Notes: generated by a model not told the origin, from the letters alone. DNA of 64,000 nt from Thalassobaculum_A sp040219215 (GCF_040219215.1 NZ_JAVJSX010000005.1:1-64000); one strand, 5' to 3'. Positions 19,920 to 28,119 are shown, numbered from the stretch's first letter. Translations and numbers: made by a program.

Positions 19920-20117
19920 ATGGACCTTGAGGCACGACCACAGGCGGCGGTGATTCCCGAGGCGGTTGAAGCGGCTTCGTCAACAACCCGCCGTCGGGCA
20001 TTGATTCGTCTCGGTCTGGCAGCAGGCGCTGCCTACGTGGCCCCGACGATCCTGTCGATCGATCGCCATGCCTGGGCTATGGGACCCTCCTGCGCCAAGA
20101 ATCCCGCGAATTGCTGA
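19920..20117 (+). CDS. Candidate precursor peptide B, paralogue of peptide A
   Basis: 65 residues with the same layout as peptide A: RRR at 24-26, a hydrophobic stretch, SIDRHAWA, and tail MGPSCAKNPANC with Cys58 and Cys65. Ser57 next to the first Cys is conserved in both copies and is a plausible target for the kinase encoded next. The start may be 19920 (GGGCGG upstream) or 19911. Its stop lies inside the first codons of the kinase frame, so the kinase is probably translated by coupling. The N-terminal 20 residues are unlike peptide A, as expected if only leader and core are constrained. Confidence 0.75.
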   Translation: MDLEARPQAAVIPEAVEAASSTTRRRALIRLGLAAGAAYVAPTILSIDRHAWAMGPSCAKNPANC

Positions 20118-20959
20118 GCGGCTCTTTGACGGCGTCTCAACGGGCCGTCGACGCCATTCCGCTCCGTAGTCCGGCACCCGTCGGTGTCGCTGAGGCGCTC
20201 GCGCTGGCGGCGCCGGGTTGGGCCGTCTGCCCCAGTTACGATGGACTGTCCGTAGAGCCGGCGTGCGGCCGGTTGCGGGTTCGCGGACTTGGTGTCGACC
20301 AACTTGCGGACGATGCCTGGGAGGCCGCGCACTGGGTATTGGCCGGAGCCATCGCGGCGCGCGTCGAGGCAATGCCCGGCGCACTGGTCCTGAACGCCGG
20401 CGCCGCCCTGCTTGCCGACCGGGCGGTGGTGTTCGCCGGCGCGAGCCATGCCGGGAAGAGCTCGATGGCGCTGCATCTTGCGGCGTCCGGCATTCCCCTG
20501 CTCGGCGATGACCGGCTGATCCTGGGTATCGCGGCCGACCCGCCGTCCGCCACCGCGCTCGGTCTGGCACGCAAGGTTCGCACGCCGCTGCCCGATGACT
20601 TCAGCGAGAGTGCCCGCCGGCTGGCGGCCGGTACCCGAGCCGGACACGGTGGCGGCGCAGATGTCCTGACTTGGGATCCGTCGATCGACCGCGACGCCGG
20701 CACCACGGCGGCGGTCGTCCGTATCGTGTTGTTGCGCCGTGACCCGGCGGTGCAGGTGTCGCGCCTTGTCGGCCTTGGCGCCGCCGAGGCGGTGGCGCAA
20801 CTGCTGCCGCTGTGCGGCCGCCACGCCGGTTCGGCGGCGGCATTGCTTGAGGCGGTGGCACGGTTGGTTCGGTCCGTCCCGGTCCAGCGCCTGGAGGCGC
20901 CGAACGCGGCGGCTGCCGCCGAGTGTCTGATCGCCGGGTCCGGCGCGGGCGCTGCATGA
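20111..20959 (+). CDS. HPr-kinase-related protein
   Basis: 282 residues with a P-loop GASHAGKSS (about 110-118) and an acidic motif LLGDDRLIL (131-139), as in the ATP-binding core of HPr kinase, but without the rest of that enzyme's signature. Such HprK-related kinases occur with PqqD-like proteins and nucleotidyltransferases. In the paeninodin lasso cluster a homologue phosphorylates a Ser of the peptide. I recall a bioinformatic class named HprK-related kinase A with a partner PqqD protein; membership is unchecked. The start is uncertain: there is no early ATG, and TTG at 20111 overlaps the end of peptide B. The stop overlaps the next ATG (ATGA). Confidence 0.8.
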   Translation: MLSGSLTASQRAVDAIPLRSPAPVGVAEALALAAPGWAVCPSYDGLSVEPACGRLRVRGLGVDQLADDAWEAAHWVLAGAIAARVEAMPGALVLNAGAALLADRAVVFAGASHAGKSSMALHLAASGIPLLGDDRLILGIAADPPSATALGLARKVRTPLPDDFSESARRLAAGTRAGHGGGADVLTWDPSIDRDAGTTAAVVRIVLLRRDPAVQVSRLVGLGAAEAVAQLLPLCGRHAGSAAALLEAVARLVRSVPVQRLEAPNAAAAAECLIAGSGAGAA

Positions 20960-21228
20960 CCCGGTGGCGGCGCCACCCGGAGGCACGGGCGACCGAGCTT
21001 GACGGCGAGGCGTTCCTGGTCCGGCAGGACCGTGACGCGATCCTGCATCTGAACCCGACTGCCACCGCGCTGTGGCGCGCGCTTGCCGAACCCGCCAGCC
21101 GCGACGACCTGATCGACATCTTCGCCTTGGCGTACCCGGACGAGCCGGCCGAGCGCCTGACCGCCGATCTTGATCGGGCGCTGGCGGCACTGGCGGCCGA
21201 CGACATGGTGGCGACCGACGATGGATAG
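20956..21228 (+). CDS. PqqD-like peptide-binding protein
   Basis: 90 residues of the PqqD winged-helix fold: FLVRQDRDAILHLNPTATAL, then LWRAL and an acidic helical C-terminus. PqqD domains bind the leader of ribosomal peptides and present it to modifying enzymes, so the two upstream peptides are the obvious ligands. ATGA overlap with the kinase and an 8-nt overlap with the nucleotidyltransferase place it in the middle of a coupled operon. No PQQ synthesis genes and no radical SAM partner are near, so a role in PQQ formation is unlikely. Confidence 0.85.
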   Translation: MTRWRRHPEARATELDGEAFLVRQDRDAILHLNPTATALWRALAEPASRDDLIDIFALAYPDEPAERLTADLDRALAALAADDMVATDDG

Positions 21229-22249
21229 TCCGAACCGGGGGGACGGTCCCTTCGTCGCCTACTGGCGGCGGGCGCTCGGTCTGCCGGGGGAACTGGACCG
21301 GATTGCGGCCGAAGCCGCGGTGCAGAGGCTGGCCGTCTGGTTGGGCTGGAGCCTGGCGCGGTTGCCGGTCGAGGAAGCCGTTCCCGAAGACACGTCTGAG
21401 GCCGCAGAGGCGGCCTTCCGCCGCCTGTCACTGGCGCGCCAGGCCGCGACAATCAACAACCTGAAGGCGCGTGGGCTGCGAATCCTGCCGATCAAGGGGT
21501 ATGGGTCCGCCAGGCTCTACGACCCGCCCTGGAAGCGAATCCTCGGCGACCTGGACCTGCTTGTGCGGCCGGCAGAGGTCCAAGCGCTGGTCCAGGAACT
21601 GGGCGCAATGGGTTTCCAGGCCGTGCCGTCGACCCAGGGGGCGCTTGGTGTCACCTCGGATGTCAGCTTCCACCCGATGGTTTCGTCCGACGGCTTGGTG
21701 TCCGTCGATATCCACACCGCGCTCGACGCGTTTCCGCTGTCGTCCGCGCTCGGCACCGACGCGGTGTTCGACGCGGCCGATACCGCGTGCTCCGGGCTTG
21801 CATCGCATCATGCCGCCATTGCCGCGCTGTCGAATTTGGCCAAGGAACGATTCGGCCCTTACTCGGTACGGCACTTGCTGGATCTTGGCCGGTTGGCATT
21901 GCAGGAAACGGTTGATTGGCCGCTGGTCGACCGGATTGTCGACGCGGCCGGTCTCGGTCCGGCGCGCGCCACCGCCCTCGGAGCGCTCCTCCGGATAGGG
22001 GTGCCGGCGGAACGTCTTCCGGCCGGGATCGACCCGGCATTCAGGCCGGCGATCCGGTTGTCGCGCGCGCTCGGCCACCTTCATCTGGTCGAGCCAAGCC
22101 GGTGGACCAAAGCCTGCCGCGAACTGGCGTGGTGCTACGCACCCGGCACCATTGTCCGGCTCTGGTGGTTCCGGATTGCAGGATTGCTGCGGCCGCGGTC
22201 AGGCATGCCGCCTGGAGCCGACACCGTGGGACCGGAACGGCAGACATGA
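21221..22249 (+). CDS. Nucleotidyltransferase-family protein of the peptide cluster
   Basis: 342 residues of the NTP_transf_5-like group. The metal-binding motif GDLDLLV has Asp110 and Asp112. KGYGSARLY (92-100) lies just upstream, and VSVDIHTAL provides a third acidic residue. Homologues accompany HPr-kinase-like proteins in some lasso-peptide clusters, where they are suspected of adding nucleotides or sugars to the peptide. It starts at ATG 21221 inside the end of the PqqD gene. The C-terminal 80 residues are Arg- and Trp-rich. It is the last gene of the cluster; a tRNA gene on the other strand follows. Confidence 0.75.
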   Translation: MDSPNRGDGPFVAYWRRALGLPGELDRIAAEAAVQRLAVWLGWSLARLPVEEAVPEDTSEAAEAAFRRLSLARQAATINNLKARGLRILPIKGYGSARLYDPPWKRILGDLDLLVRPAEVQALVQELGAMGFQAVPSTQGALGVTSDVSFHPMVSSDGLVSVDIHTALDAFPLSSALGTDAVFDAADTACSGLASHHAAIAALSNLAKERFGPYSVRHLLDLGRLALQETVDWPLVDRIVDAAGLGPARATALGALLRIGVPAERLPAGIDPAFRPAIRLSRALGHLHLVEPSRWTKACRELAWCYAPGTIVRLWWFRIAGLLRPRSGMPPGADTVGPERQT

Positions 22250-22272
22250 TGCGTACTGGCGGAGAAGGGGAG

Positions 22273-22346
22273 TGGAGCGGGCGACCGGGATCGAACCGGC
22301 ATAAACAGCTTGGAAGGCTGTTGTTCTACCATTGAACTACGCCCGC
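22273..22346 (-). tRNA. tRNA-Gly (anticodon TCC)
   Basis: 74 nt including an encoded CCA (22273-22275). Acceptor arms GCGGGCG and CGCCCGC pair perfectly. The anticodon stem ACAGC/GCTGT encloses loop CTTCCAA, giving anticodon TCC. The T arm has GGTTCGATCC. It reads GGA codons. It lies between the peptide cluster and a small hypothetical gene; no integrase or attachment duplication was seen next to it. Confidence 0.97.
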
Positions 22347-22471
22347 AACGGCCGCGCACTCTACTCAAGACGATCCAGGATTGCCAGTGCCGAGCGCACC
22401 ACCAATCGCGTCAATCCGTCGCTCGTGCTATCACCCCCCTGGCGGACCCCGACAACGTCGAGGAAGCGACC

Positions 22472-22711
22472 GTGAGCGATCAACCGGCCGTCCCGGCCGA
22501 ACCTCAACCCATCCATCCGGACGTCGACTGGCAGGCCTCGCTGCTGGCCGCCAAGGTGCTGCGTCGGGTGATGACGCTCGCCCAGGCGTGCGAAGAGCTG
22601 GCGGCGTGGCAGGCCGATGCAGGCGGCAAGAACGCGGAGTGGCGCCCGGTCGAGCCGCGCGCCCTGATCGTTACCCACATGATGAACAGCCTGCTGTCGC
22701 GCGGCTATTGA
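22472..22711 (+). CDS. Small hypothetical protein
   Basis: 79 residues starting at GTG 22472 with GAGGAAG upstream. The reading frame extends further 5' but would then overlap the tRNA gene, so the short start is preferred. The product is soluble and mainly helical: HPDVDWQASLLAAKVLRRV, an acidic middle, and an end LIVTHMMNSLLSRGY. No motif gives a function. Cytochrome c follows 97 nt downstream, perhaps in the same transcript. Confidence 0.6.
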   Translation: MSDQPAVPAEPQPIHPDVDWQASLLAAKVLRRVMTLAQACEELAAWQADAGGKNAEWRPVEPRALIVTHMMNSLLSRGY

Positions 22712-22808
22712 GACGGCTGGTCGCATGTCCATCGGACGCATCGGCAGTCATGATCGCCGCTCCCGTTTACCGGACGACCGACACGCCTCGCTTCGGAAGG
22801 ATGACCTG

Positions 22809-23210
22809 ATGACGACAGCCCGATGGAACGCACCGGTTCTGGCCTGCTTCGCCCTGGCGGCGCTGGTGATGTCCGGAACCGCGCACGCCGATGGCGACTC
22901 GGCCGCCGGCAAGAAGGTGTTCCGCAAATGCGTTGCCTGCCACACCGTTCAGGTCGACAAGCACCGTATCGGGCCGAGCCTGGCGGGAATCGCCGGCCGC
23001 ACCGCCGGAACCACCGAGGGATTCAAGTTCTCCGACGCGATGAAGGCGTTCGGAGCCGATGGCAAGGTCTGGGACGACGCGACCCTCGACGCCTATCTGG
23101 CCGATCCCAAGGGGGTGGTCAAAGGCACCAAGATGGCGTTCGCCGGGCTGAAGGATGCCCAGGACCGCGCGGACGTCATCGCCTATCTGAAAGCAGCCAA
23201 CGGCGAGTAG
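22809..23210 (+). CDS. Class I c-type cytochrome, periplasmic
   Basis: 133 residues. A Sec signal peptide (about 1-27, cleavage near AHA-DG) is followed by the haem-binding CVACH (41-45), and TKMAF supplies the distal Met near residue 108. Layout and length match cytochrome c2 / c550-type electron carriers. GGAAGGA lies about 8 nt before the ATG at 22809. The cytochrome is expected to shuttle electrons in the periplasm between bc1-like complexes and oxidases. The partner cannot be inferred from the neighbourhood. Confidence 0.9.
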   Translation: MTTARWNAPVLACFALAALVMSGTAHADGDSAAGKKVFRKCVACHTVQVDKHRIGPSLAGIAGRTAGTTEGFKFSDAMKAFGADGKVWDDATLDAYLADPKGVVKGTKMAFAGLKDAQDRADVIAYLKAANGE

Positions 23211-23247
23211 GCTGATCGCCAGCCGTACGCATGCACCGGAGGATGCC

Positions 23248-23667
23248 ATGGACCCACGCTCGGCCACCGAGGCATTGATTGGGCGCTACTACGACGCGTT
23301 CAACCGTGGCGATGTCGAGGGCATGGCGGCCTGCCTTGCCGACGACGTGGCGCATGACGTGAATCAGGGCGCCCGCCGCACCGGCGTCGCTGCGTTCCGG
23401 GATTTCTGCGCCCACATGGCGCGCTGCTACCGCGAGCGCCTGGACGGTTTGGTGATCCTGGCGACCGAGGATGGCAGCCGGGCGGCTGCCGAGTTCATGG
23501 TCAACGGCGCGTATCTCGCCACCGACGCCGGCCTGCCGCCCGCCAACGGCCAGACCTATCGGTTGCCGGCGGGCGCGTTCTTCGACATCCGCGACGGCCG
23601 GATCGCCCGGGTCACCACCTACTACAACCTGCCGGACTGGATCGCGCAGGTCGGCGGGGGCGCATGA
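23248..23667 (+). CDS. SnoaL-like / NTF2-fold protein
   Basis: 139 residues of the NTF2-like cone fold: IGRYYDAFNRGDVEGMAACL at the N-terminus, and the typical AGAFFDIRDGRIARVTTYYN strand pair near the end. Members include small isomerases, cyclases and proteins of unknown role; the conserved acid residues alone do not define a substrate. The last codons overlap the next gene in ATGA, so the two form an operon. Confidence 0.8.
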   Translation: MDPRSATEALIGRYYDAFNRGDVEGMAACLADDVAHDVNQGARRTGVAAFRDFCAHMARCYRERLDGLVILATEDGSRAAAEFMVNGAYLATDAGLPPANGQTYRLPAGAFFDIRDGRIARVTTYYNLPDWIAQVGGGA

Positions 23668-24278
23668 CGCTCCGGCTCGAGGTGCTGACGCAGGGGCCGG
23701 CGCTCGAGCGGCTGCTGGAACCGCTGGCCGACCTGCGCATCGCCGTGTTCCGGGACTGGCCGTACCTGTACGACGGCAGTCGGGAGTATGAGGCCTGGTA
23801 CCTTGCCAAGTTTGCGGCGGCGGACGGCGCGGTGCTGGTCGCCGCGTTCGACGGCGATGCGCTGGTGGGCGGATCCACCGGGCTGCCGATGTCGGCCGAG
23901 CATTCGGCGTTCAGTGCGCCGTTCGAGGAACGCGGCTACGCCACCGAACGGCTGTTCTACGGAGCGGAAACCATCCTGTTGCCGGCGTATCGCGGGCGCG
24001 GCCTGTACCGCCGGTTCTTCCAGCGGCGCGAGGCGCACGCCCGATCACTCGGGCGGTTTGAACACCTGACGTTCTGCGGCGTGGTGCGGCCTGACGATCA
24101 TCCCCTCAGGCCGGCTGACGCGGTGCCGCTCGATCCGGTCTGGCAGCGCTTCGGATACACCCGGATGGCCGGGGTGACGACGACATTCGCCTGGAAGGAC
24201 ATCGATCAGGACCACAAGACCGACAAGCCGATGCAGTTCTGGATCAAGCCGCTGGCGTCGGAGCTGGGCGACGGCTAG
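23664..24278 (+). CDS. GNAT-family N-acetyltransferase
   Basis: 204 residues with an acetyl-CoA fold. The pyrophosphate-binding loop reads YRGRGLYRRFFQRREAHARS, and a beta-hairpin precedes it around VGGSTGLPM. The substrate is unknown. It starts in a 4-nt overlap with the SnoaL-like gene and converges on the lyase gene with a 4-nt overlap of the stops. Homologous proteins sit next to NTF2-fold genes in other alphaproteobacteria as far as I remember, which gives no function. Confidence 0.8.
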   Translation: MTLRLEVLTQGPALERLLEPLADLRIAVFRDWPYLYDGSREYEAWYLAKFAAADGAVLVAAFDGDALVGGSTGLPMSAEHSAFSAPFEERGYATERLFYGAETILLPAYRGRGLYRRFFQRREAHARSLGRFEHLTFCGVVRPDDHPLRPADAVPLDPVWQRFGYTRMAGVTTTFAWKDIDQDHKTDKPMQFWIKPLASELGDG

Positions 24279-25159
24279 GCCGCGCCGCCGTGCAGCGCGC
24301 TGATCTGGTCGGCAAGCGCCAGGATCCGCTCGGCCTCGGCGACGTGCAGGGCTTCCACCAGCTTGCCGTCGACCAGCAGGACGCCCTTGCCCTGGGCCGC
24401 CACCTCGGCGTGGGCGGCGGTGATCTTGCGGGCCCAGGCGAGGTGCTCGGCGGTGGGCGAGAACGCCTCGTTGGCGGCGGCAATGGTCTTGGGGTGGATC
24501 AAGGTCTTGCCGTCGAATCCGAGCTCCACGCCCTGTCGGCAGGACGCGGCGAAGCCCTCGTCGTCGCCCAGGTCGAGGTAGACCCCGTCGAGGATCGCCA
24601 GATCGTGGGCGCGTGCCGCCAGCAGGCACAGGCCGAGCGCCGTCATGAACGGCAGCCGGTCGGGGGTGTGCAGGCAGTGCAGGTCCTTGGCAAGGTCGGA
24701 AGTGCCCATCACCATGCCGGCCAGGCGCGGGGTGGCCGCTGCGATCTCGGTGGCGGCCAGCACGCCGCGCGGCGTCTCCATCATGCACCAGAGGGTCAGG
24801 CTCTCGGGCGCGCCATGGGCAGCCAGCACCGCCTCGGCCCGGCGCACAGTGTCGGCGCTCTCGACCTTGGGCAGCAGCACGGCGTCAAACGGCTGGCCGG
24901 CGGCGAACGCTAGATCGGCGTAGCCCCAGGCGGTGTCCGGTCCGTTGACCCGCAGCACCAGTTCGCGGCCGCCGTAGTCGCCGGTCAGCAGCGCGCCGGC
25001 GATGATCTCGCGCGCGGTTTCCTTGGCATCCGGCGCAACCGCGTCTTCCAGGTCCACGATGATGACGTCGCACGGCAGGTCGCGGGCCTTCTCCAGCGCG
25101 CGCGGGTTGGAGCCGGGCATGTACAGGGCGGATCGGCGCGGGCGGATCGGGGCGGACAT
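24275..25159 (-). CDS. HpcH/HpaI-family CoA-ester lyase (CitE / malyl-CoA type)
   Basis: 294 residues of the CitE-like TIM barrel. SALYMPGSNPRALEKA binds the CoA end, VDLEDAV supplies an acidic pair, LVLRVNG the catalytic Arg, and METPRGVL the metal-binding Glu. Length and motifs fit L-malyl-CoA / beta-methylmalyl-CoA lyases or malyl-CoA thioesterases of alphaproteobacteria. Citrate lyase partner subunits are not nearby, so the CitE role in citrate lyase is unlikely. The exact ester cannot be decided here. Confidence 0.8.
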   Translation of the reverse strand: MSAPIRPRRSALYMPGSNPRALEKARDLPCDVIIVDLEDAVAPDAKETAREIIAGALLTGDYGGRELVLRVNGPDTAWGYADLAFAAGQPFDAVLLPKVESADTVRRAEAVLAAHGAPESLTLWCMMETPRGVLAATEIAAATPRLAGMVMGTSDLAKDLHCLHTPDRLPFMTALGLCLLAARAHDLAILDGVYLDLGDDEGFAASCRQGVELGFDGKTLIHPKTIAAANEAFSPTAEHLAWARKITAAHAEVAAQGKGVLLVDGKLVEALHVAEAERILALADQISALHGGAA

Positions 25160-25335
25160 CGGCGTTCCCTGGTCGGGTTTCGGCGGCGCAGCCTACTCGC
25201 GGGCAGCGGCCTCCGGAAGAGGGCGAGCGTGAGGAAATGCGCCTTTCGGTTGCTCCGGGCAAGCCTCAATCACCGGCCGTGGATCGGCTGCGGAACCGAG
25301 TGGCGTCGACGCCATGCCGGGCTATAGTCGCGGCC

Positions 25336-26153
25336 ATGCCGATCCTTGCCGTCTCATCGCATGTCGCCGTCGGACACGTGGGCAACGCCGCCGCCGTGCC
25401 TGCGCTGGAACGCCTGGGCCACCCGGTCTGGCGGGTCGACACCGTGTCGTTCTCGAACCATCCGGGGCACGGGCATCATACCGGCACCGTCCGGCCGGAA
25501 CCCGAGATCCGTGACCTGCTGAAGGGGATCGGCCAGCACACCGGCTGGCGCGGCTGCGCCGGGATCTATTCGGGCTATCTGGGCGAGGCTGCCGGCGCGC
25601 AGGCGATCGCCGGCGCGGTCGACGCCGCCCGGGCGGTCGAGCCGGACCTGATCTATGTGTGCGATCCGGTGATCGGCGACAACGGCCGGGTGTTCGTTCG
25701 CGAGGGCGTCGAGAAGGCGCTCCGCGACCGGCTGGTGCCGCGGGCCAACGCGATCACCCCGAACGCCTTCGAACTTCAGCGGTTGTCCGGCCACCGGGTG
25801 GTGGCGTGCAGGACGCCCAGGCCGCCGCGGTCGCGATCCTGGAGTGGGGGCCGGACATCGTGGTCGGTACCGGGATTCCGGACGGCGACGATCTGGCGAT
25901 CGTGCTGGTCACGGTCGAGGCCAACCACGTGATCCGCACGCCGCGCCGTGACCGGGCGTTCTTCGGGACCGGCGATCTGTTTTCGGCGCTGTTCCTGGCC
26001 CACTACCTCGACGGGCGCGATCCGCAGCGGGCGCTGGCCCGCAGCGTGGCCGGACTCGACGTGGCGACCGCCATTACGCAGGCCGCCGGAACCGTCGATC
26101 TGGCGCTGATCCCGAACCTGGACGCCATTGTGCATGCCGACCGGCCAGCCTGA
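25336..26153 (+). pseudogene. pdxY: Pyridoxal kinase, frameshifted near 25800
   Basis: Salvages pyridoxal to PLP. The first part, from MPILAVSSHVAVGHVGN to about residue 155, is in one frame. The remainder, VQDAQAAAVAILEWGPDIVV to the GTGDLFSALFLA anion hole and C-terminus, is in another. The change equals one missing base within 25795-25806 (GGGTGGTGGCG). Both parts match the PdxY/PdxK ribokinase fold and together give the full family length of about 270 residues. Either the gene is inactivated recently or the base is a sequencing error; nothing else in the gene is damaged. kynA follows 23 nt downstream. Confidence 0.85.
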
Positions 26154-26176
26154 CCGACGATCATAGGAGAGCCTCT

Positions 26177-27013
26177 ATGGCCAAGGGCACCAAGCGCCCC
26201 GCAACCCTTGCCAAGCGGCGCAGCTACGCCGATTTCCTCGAACTCGACACCCTGCTGGGCCTGCAGCACTCGTTTGCCGACAGCGACGACGACATGCTCC
26301 ACGACGAACTGCTGTTCGTGATCATCCACCAGGCCGACGAGCTGTGGCTGAAGCTGCTGATCCACGAAACCCGGCTGGCCCGCTCCCAGATCGCCGCTGA
26401 CCGGATCGCCCAGACTCCGAAAGTGCTGACCCGGATGCGCCGGGTACTCGAGCAGCTGTCGCACGCCTGGGACGTGCTCTCGACCATGACCCCGGTCGAC
26501 TACCTGACGTTCCGCGACCGGCTGGGCAGCGGCTCCGGCCTGCAGTCCGCGCAGTACCGCGAGTTCGAGTTCCTGCTGGGCGGCCGTGATCGTTCGAAGG
26601 TCGACCTGCACCGCGACCGGCCGGCGGTGGCCGAACGGCTGGACGCGACCTTGGCCGAGCCGAGCCTGTACGACGAGGTGCTGCGGCTGCTGGGCCGACG
26701 CGGGTTTGCGGTTCCGGCGGAATGCCTCGACCGGGACTGGACCGTCGAGCATCGTCCGAGCGCGGAGGTCCGTGCCGCCTGGGTGCAGCTGTACCGGAAC
26801 GTCGAGGCGCACTGGGATCTGTACGAGCTGGCCGAGAAGCTGGTCGACCTGGAGCACATGCTCGACATCTGGCGCCACCACCACGCCTCGACCGTGGAGC
26901 GGGTGATCGGCTTCAAGCAAGGGACCGGCGGGACATCCGGCGTCGGCTACCTGCGCCAAGCGGTGTTCCGCCGCTTCTTCCCCGACCTGTGGGAATGCCG
27001 AACCGAGTTGTAG
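26177..27013 (+). CDS. kynA: Tryptophan 2,3-dioxygenase
   Basis: Haem enzyme opening the indole ring of tryptophan to N-formylkynurenine, the first step of the kynurenine route. 278 residues with the family signatures HDELLFVIIHQADELWLKL and, near residues 230-258, RHHHASTVERV followed by IGFKQGTGGTSGVGYL, which includes the proximal haem His. Length is normal. AGGAGAG precedes the ATG. Kynurenine formamidase and kynureninase are not in the window. It follows pdxY, and kynureninase needs PLP; the link is only suggestive. Confidence 0.97.
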   Translation: MAKGTKRPATLAKRRSYADFLELDTLLGLQHSFADSDDDMLHDELLFVIIHQADELWLKLLIHETRLARSQIAADRIAQTPKVLTRMRRVLEQLSHAWDVLSTMTPVDYLTFRDRLGSGSGLQSAQYREFEFLLGGRDRSKVDLHRDRPAVAERLDATLAEPSLYDEVLRLLGRRGFAVPAECLDRDWTVEHRPSAEVRAAWVQLYRNVEAHWDLYELAEKLVDLEHMLDIWRHHHASTVERVIGFKQGTGGTSGVGYLRQAVFRRFFPDLWECRTEL

Positions 27014-27024
27014 TTGGAAACATG

Positions 27025-27077
27025 CCCCACTGCCGCCACCCCGGTCGCTGCAAGCGACGCCCGGGATGACGGTGGGG
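27025..27077. repeat. Large palindromic intergenic element / bidirectional terminator
   Basis: Outer arms CCCCAC (27025-27030) and GTGGGG (27072-27077) enclose CCCGG/CCGGG and an inner hairpin TCGCT-GCA-AGCGA. It fills the gap between converging kynA and asd. The composition, with CGTCATCCCGGG on the minus strand, is like REP-type intergenic repeats of alphaproteobacteria. No second copy was noticed in this window. It may act as a transcription stop for both genes. Confidence 0.55.
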
Positions 27078-27093
27078 AAGAATCGCCGGAGTT

Positions 27094-28119
27094 CTACGCC
27101 GCCTTCTTCAGGTGGCGGGCGATCAGTTCCTCGGCGATCTGCACGGCGTTCAGGGCGGCGCCCTTGCGCAGATTGTCCGACACGCACCAGAACACCAAGC
27201 CGTTCTTGACGGTCGGGTCCTTGCGGATCCGGCTGATGTAGACCGCGTCCTCGCCGGCGCTCTCCACCGGGGTCACGTAGCCTTCGTCGGCGCGGTGATC
27301 GATGATGACCAGCCCCGGGAAGCCCTGCATCGCGGCGCGCGCCGACTTGGCATCGATCGGCTTCTTGGTCTCGATGAACACCGCCTCGGAATGCCCGATG
27401 AACACCGGCACCCGGACGCAGGTCGCCACCACGTCGATGTCCGGGTCGAGGATCTTCTTGGTCTCGACCGTCATCTTCCATTCTTCCTTGGTGAACCCGT
27501 CGTCCATGAAGACGTCGATGTGCGGGATCACGTTGAAGGCGATCTGCTTGGTGAAGTTCTCTTTCTCGATCGGGTCGTTCACGAACACGGCGCGGGTCTG
27601 GTTGAACAGCTCGTCCATGCCGTCCTTGCCGGCGCCGGAAACTGACTGGTAGGTCGAGACCACCACCCGGACGATGCCGAACTTGTCGTGCAGCGGCTTC
27701 AGGGCCACCACCATCTGGGCGGTCGAGCAGTTGGGGTTGGCGATGATGTTCTTGCGGTCGTAGCGGGCCAGCGCGCCGGGGTTGACCTCGGGCACGACCA
27801 GCGGCACGTCCGGGTCCATGCGGAACGCCGAGCTGTTGTCGATGACCACGCAGCCGGCGGCGCCGGCCTTCGGCGCGTACTCCTTGCTGACGTCACCGCC
27901 GGCGGAGAACAGCGCGATGTCGGTGGTCGAGAAATCGTACTTGGAGAGATCCTGGATGGTCAGCACCTGGTCGTCACCGTAGGATACCTGTCCGCCGGCG
28001 GACCGGCCGGACGCCAGCGCGACGATCTCGTCGGCGGGGAAGTTCCGTTCGGCCAGCGTGGTCAGCATCTCGCGTCCCACCGCCCCGGTCGCTCCGACGA
28101 CTGCAACTTTGTAGCCCAT
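27094..28119 (-). CDS. asd: Aspartate-semialdehyde dehydrogenase
   Basis: Reduces aspartyl phosphate to aspartate semialdehyde, the branch point to lysine, diaminopimelate, threonine and methionine. 341 residues; the NADP loop VVGATGAVGREML is at the N-terminus, the catalytic Cys131 lies in NPNCSTAQM, and DIDVVATCVRVPVF and IGHSEAVFIET are present near the C-terminal third. Start 28119 is chosen for GGAG upstream. It lies downstream of the leu genes but is separated from leuB by a PAS gene on the other strand, so it has its own promoter. Confidence 0.97.
   Translation of the reverse strand: MGYKVAVVGATGAVGREMLTTLAERNFPADEIVALASGRSAGGQVSYGDDQVLTIQDLSKYDFSTTDIALFSAGGDVSKEYAPKAGAAGCVVIDNSSAFRMDPDVPLVVPEVNPGALARYDRKNIIANPNCSTAQMVVALKPLHDKFGIVRVVVSTYQSVSGAGKDGMDELFNQTRAVFVNDPIEKENFTKQIAFNVIPHIDVFMDDGFTKEEWKMTVETKKILDPDIDVVATCVRVPVFIGHSEAVFIETKKPIDAKSARAAMQGFPGLVIIDHRADEGYVTPVESAGEDAVYISRIRKDPTVKNGLVFWCVSDNLRKGAALNAVQIAEELIARHLKKAA

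Noticed and set aside
19612..22249. Lasso-peptide biosynthetic cluster
   Set aside because: HprK-like, PqqD-like and nucleotidyltransferase genes fit, but the asparagine-synthetase-like cyclase and the leader protease are absent, and the peptide tails lack an acceptor Asp/Glu at a ring position.
22273..22346. tRNA-Gly as integration site of a genomic island
   Set aside because: No integrase and no duplicated tRNA 3' end were seen on either side.
22310..22711. Longer version of the small hypothetical gene starting at 22310
   Set aside because: It would begin inside the tRNA-Gly gene. The GTG at 22472 has a good ribosome-binding site.
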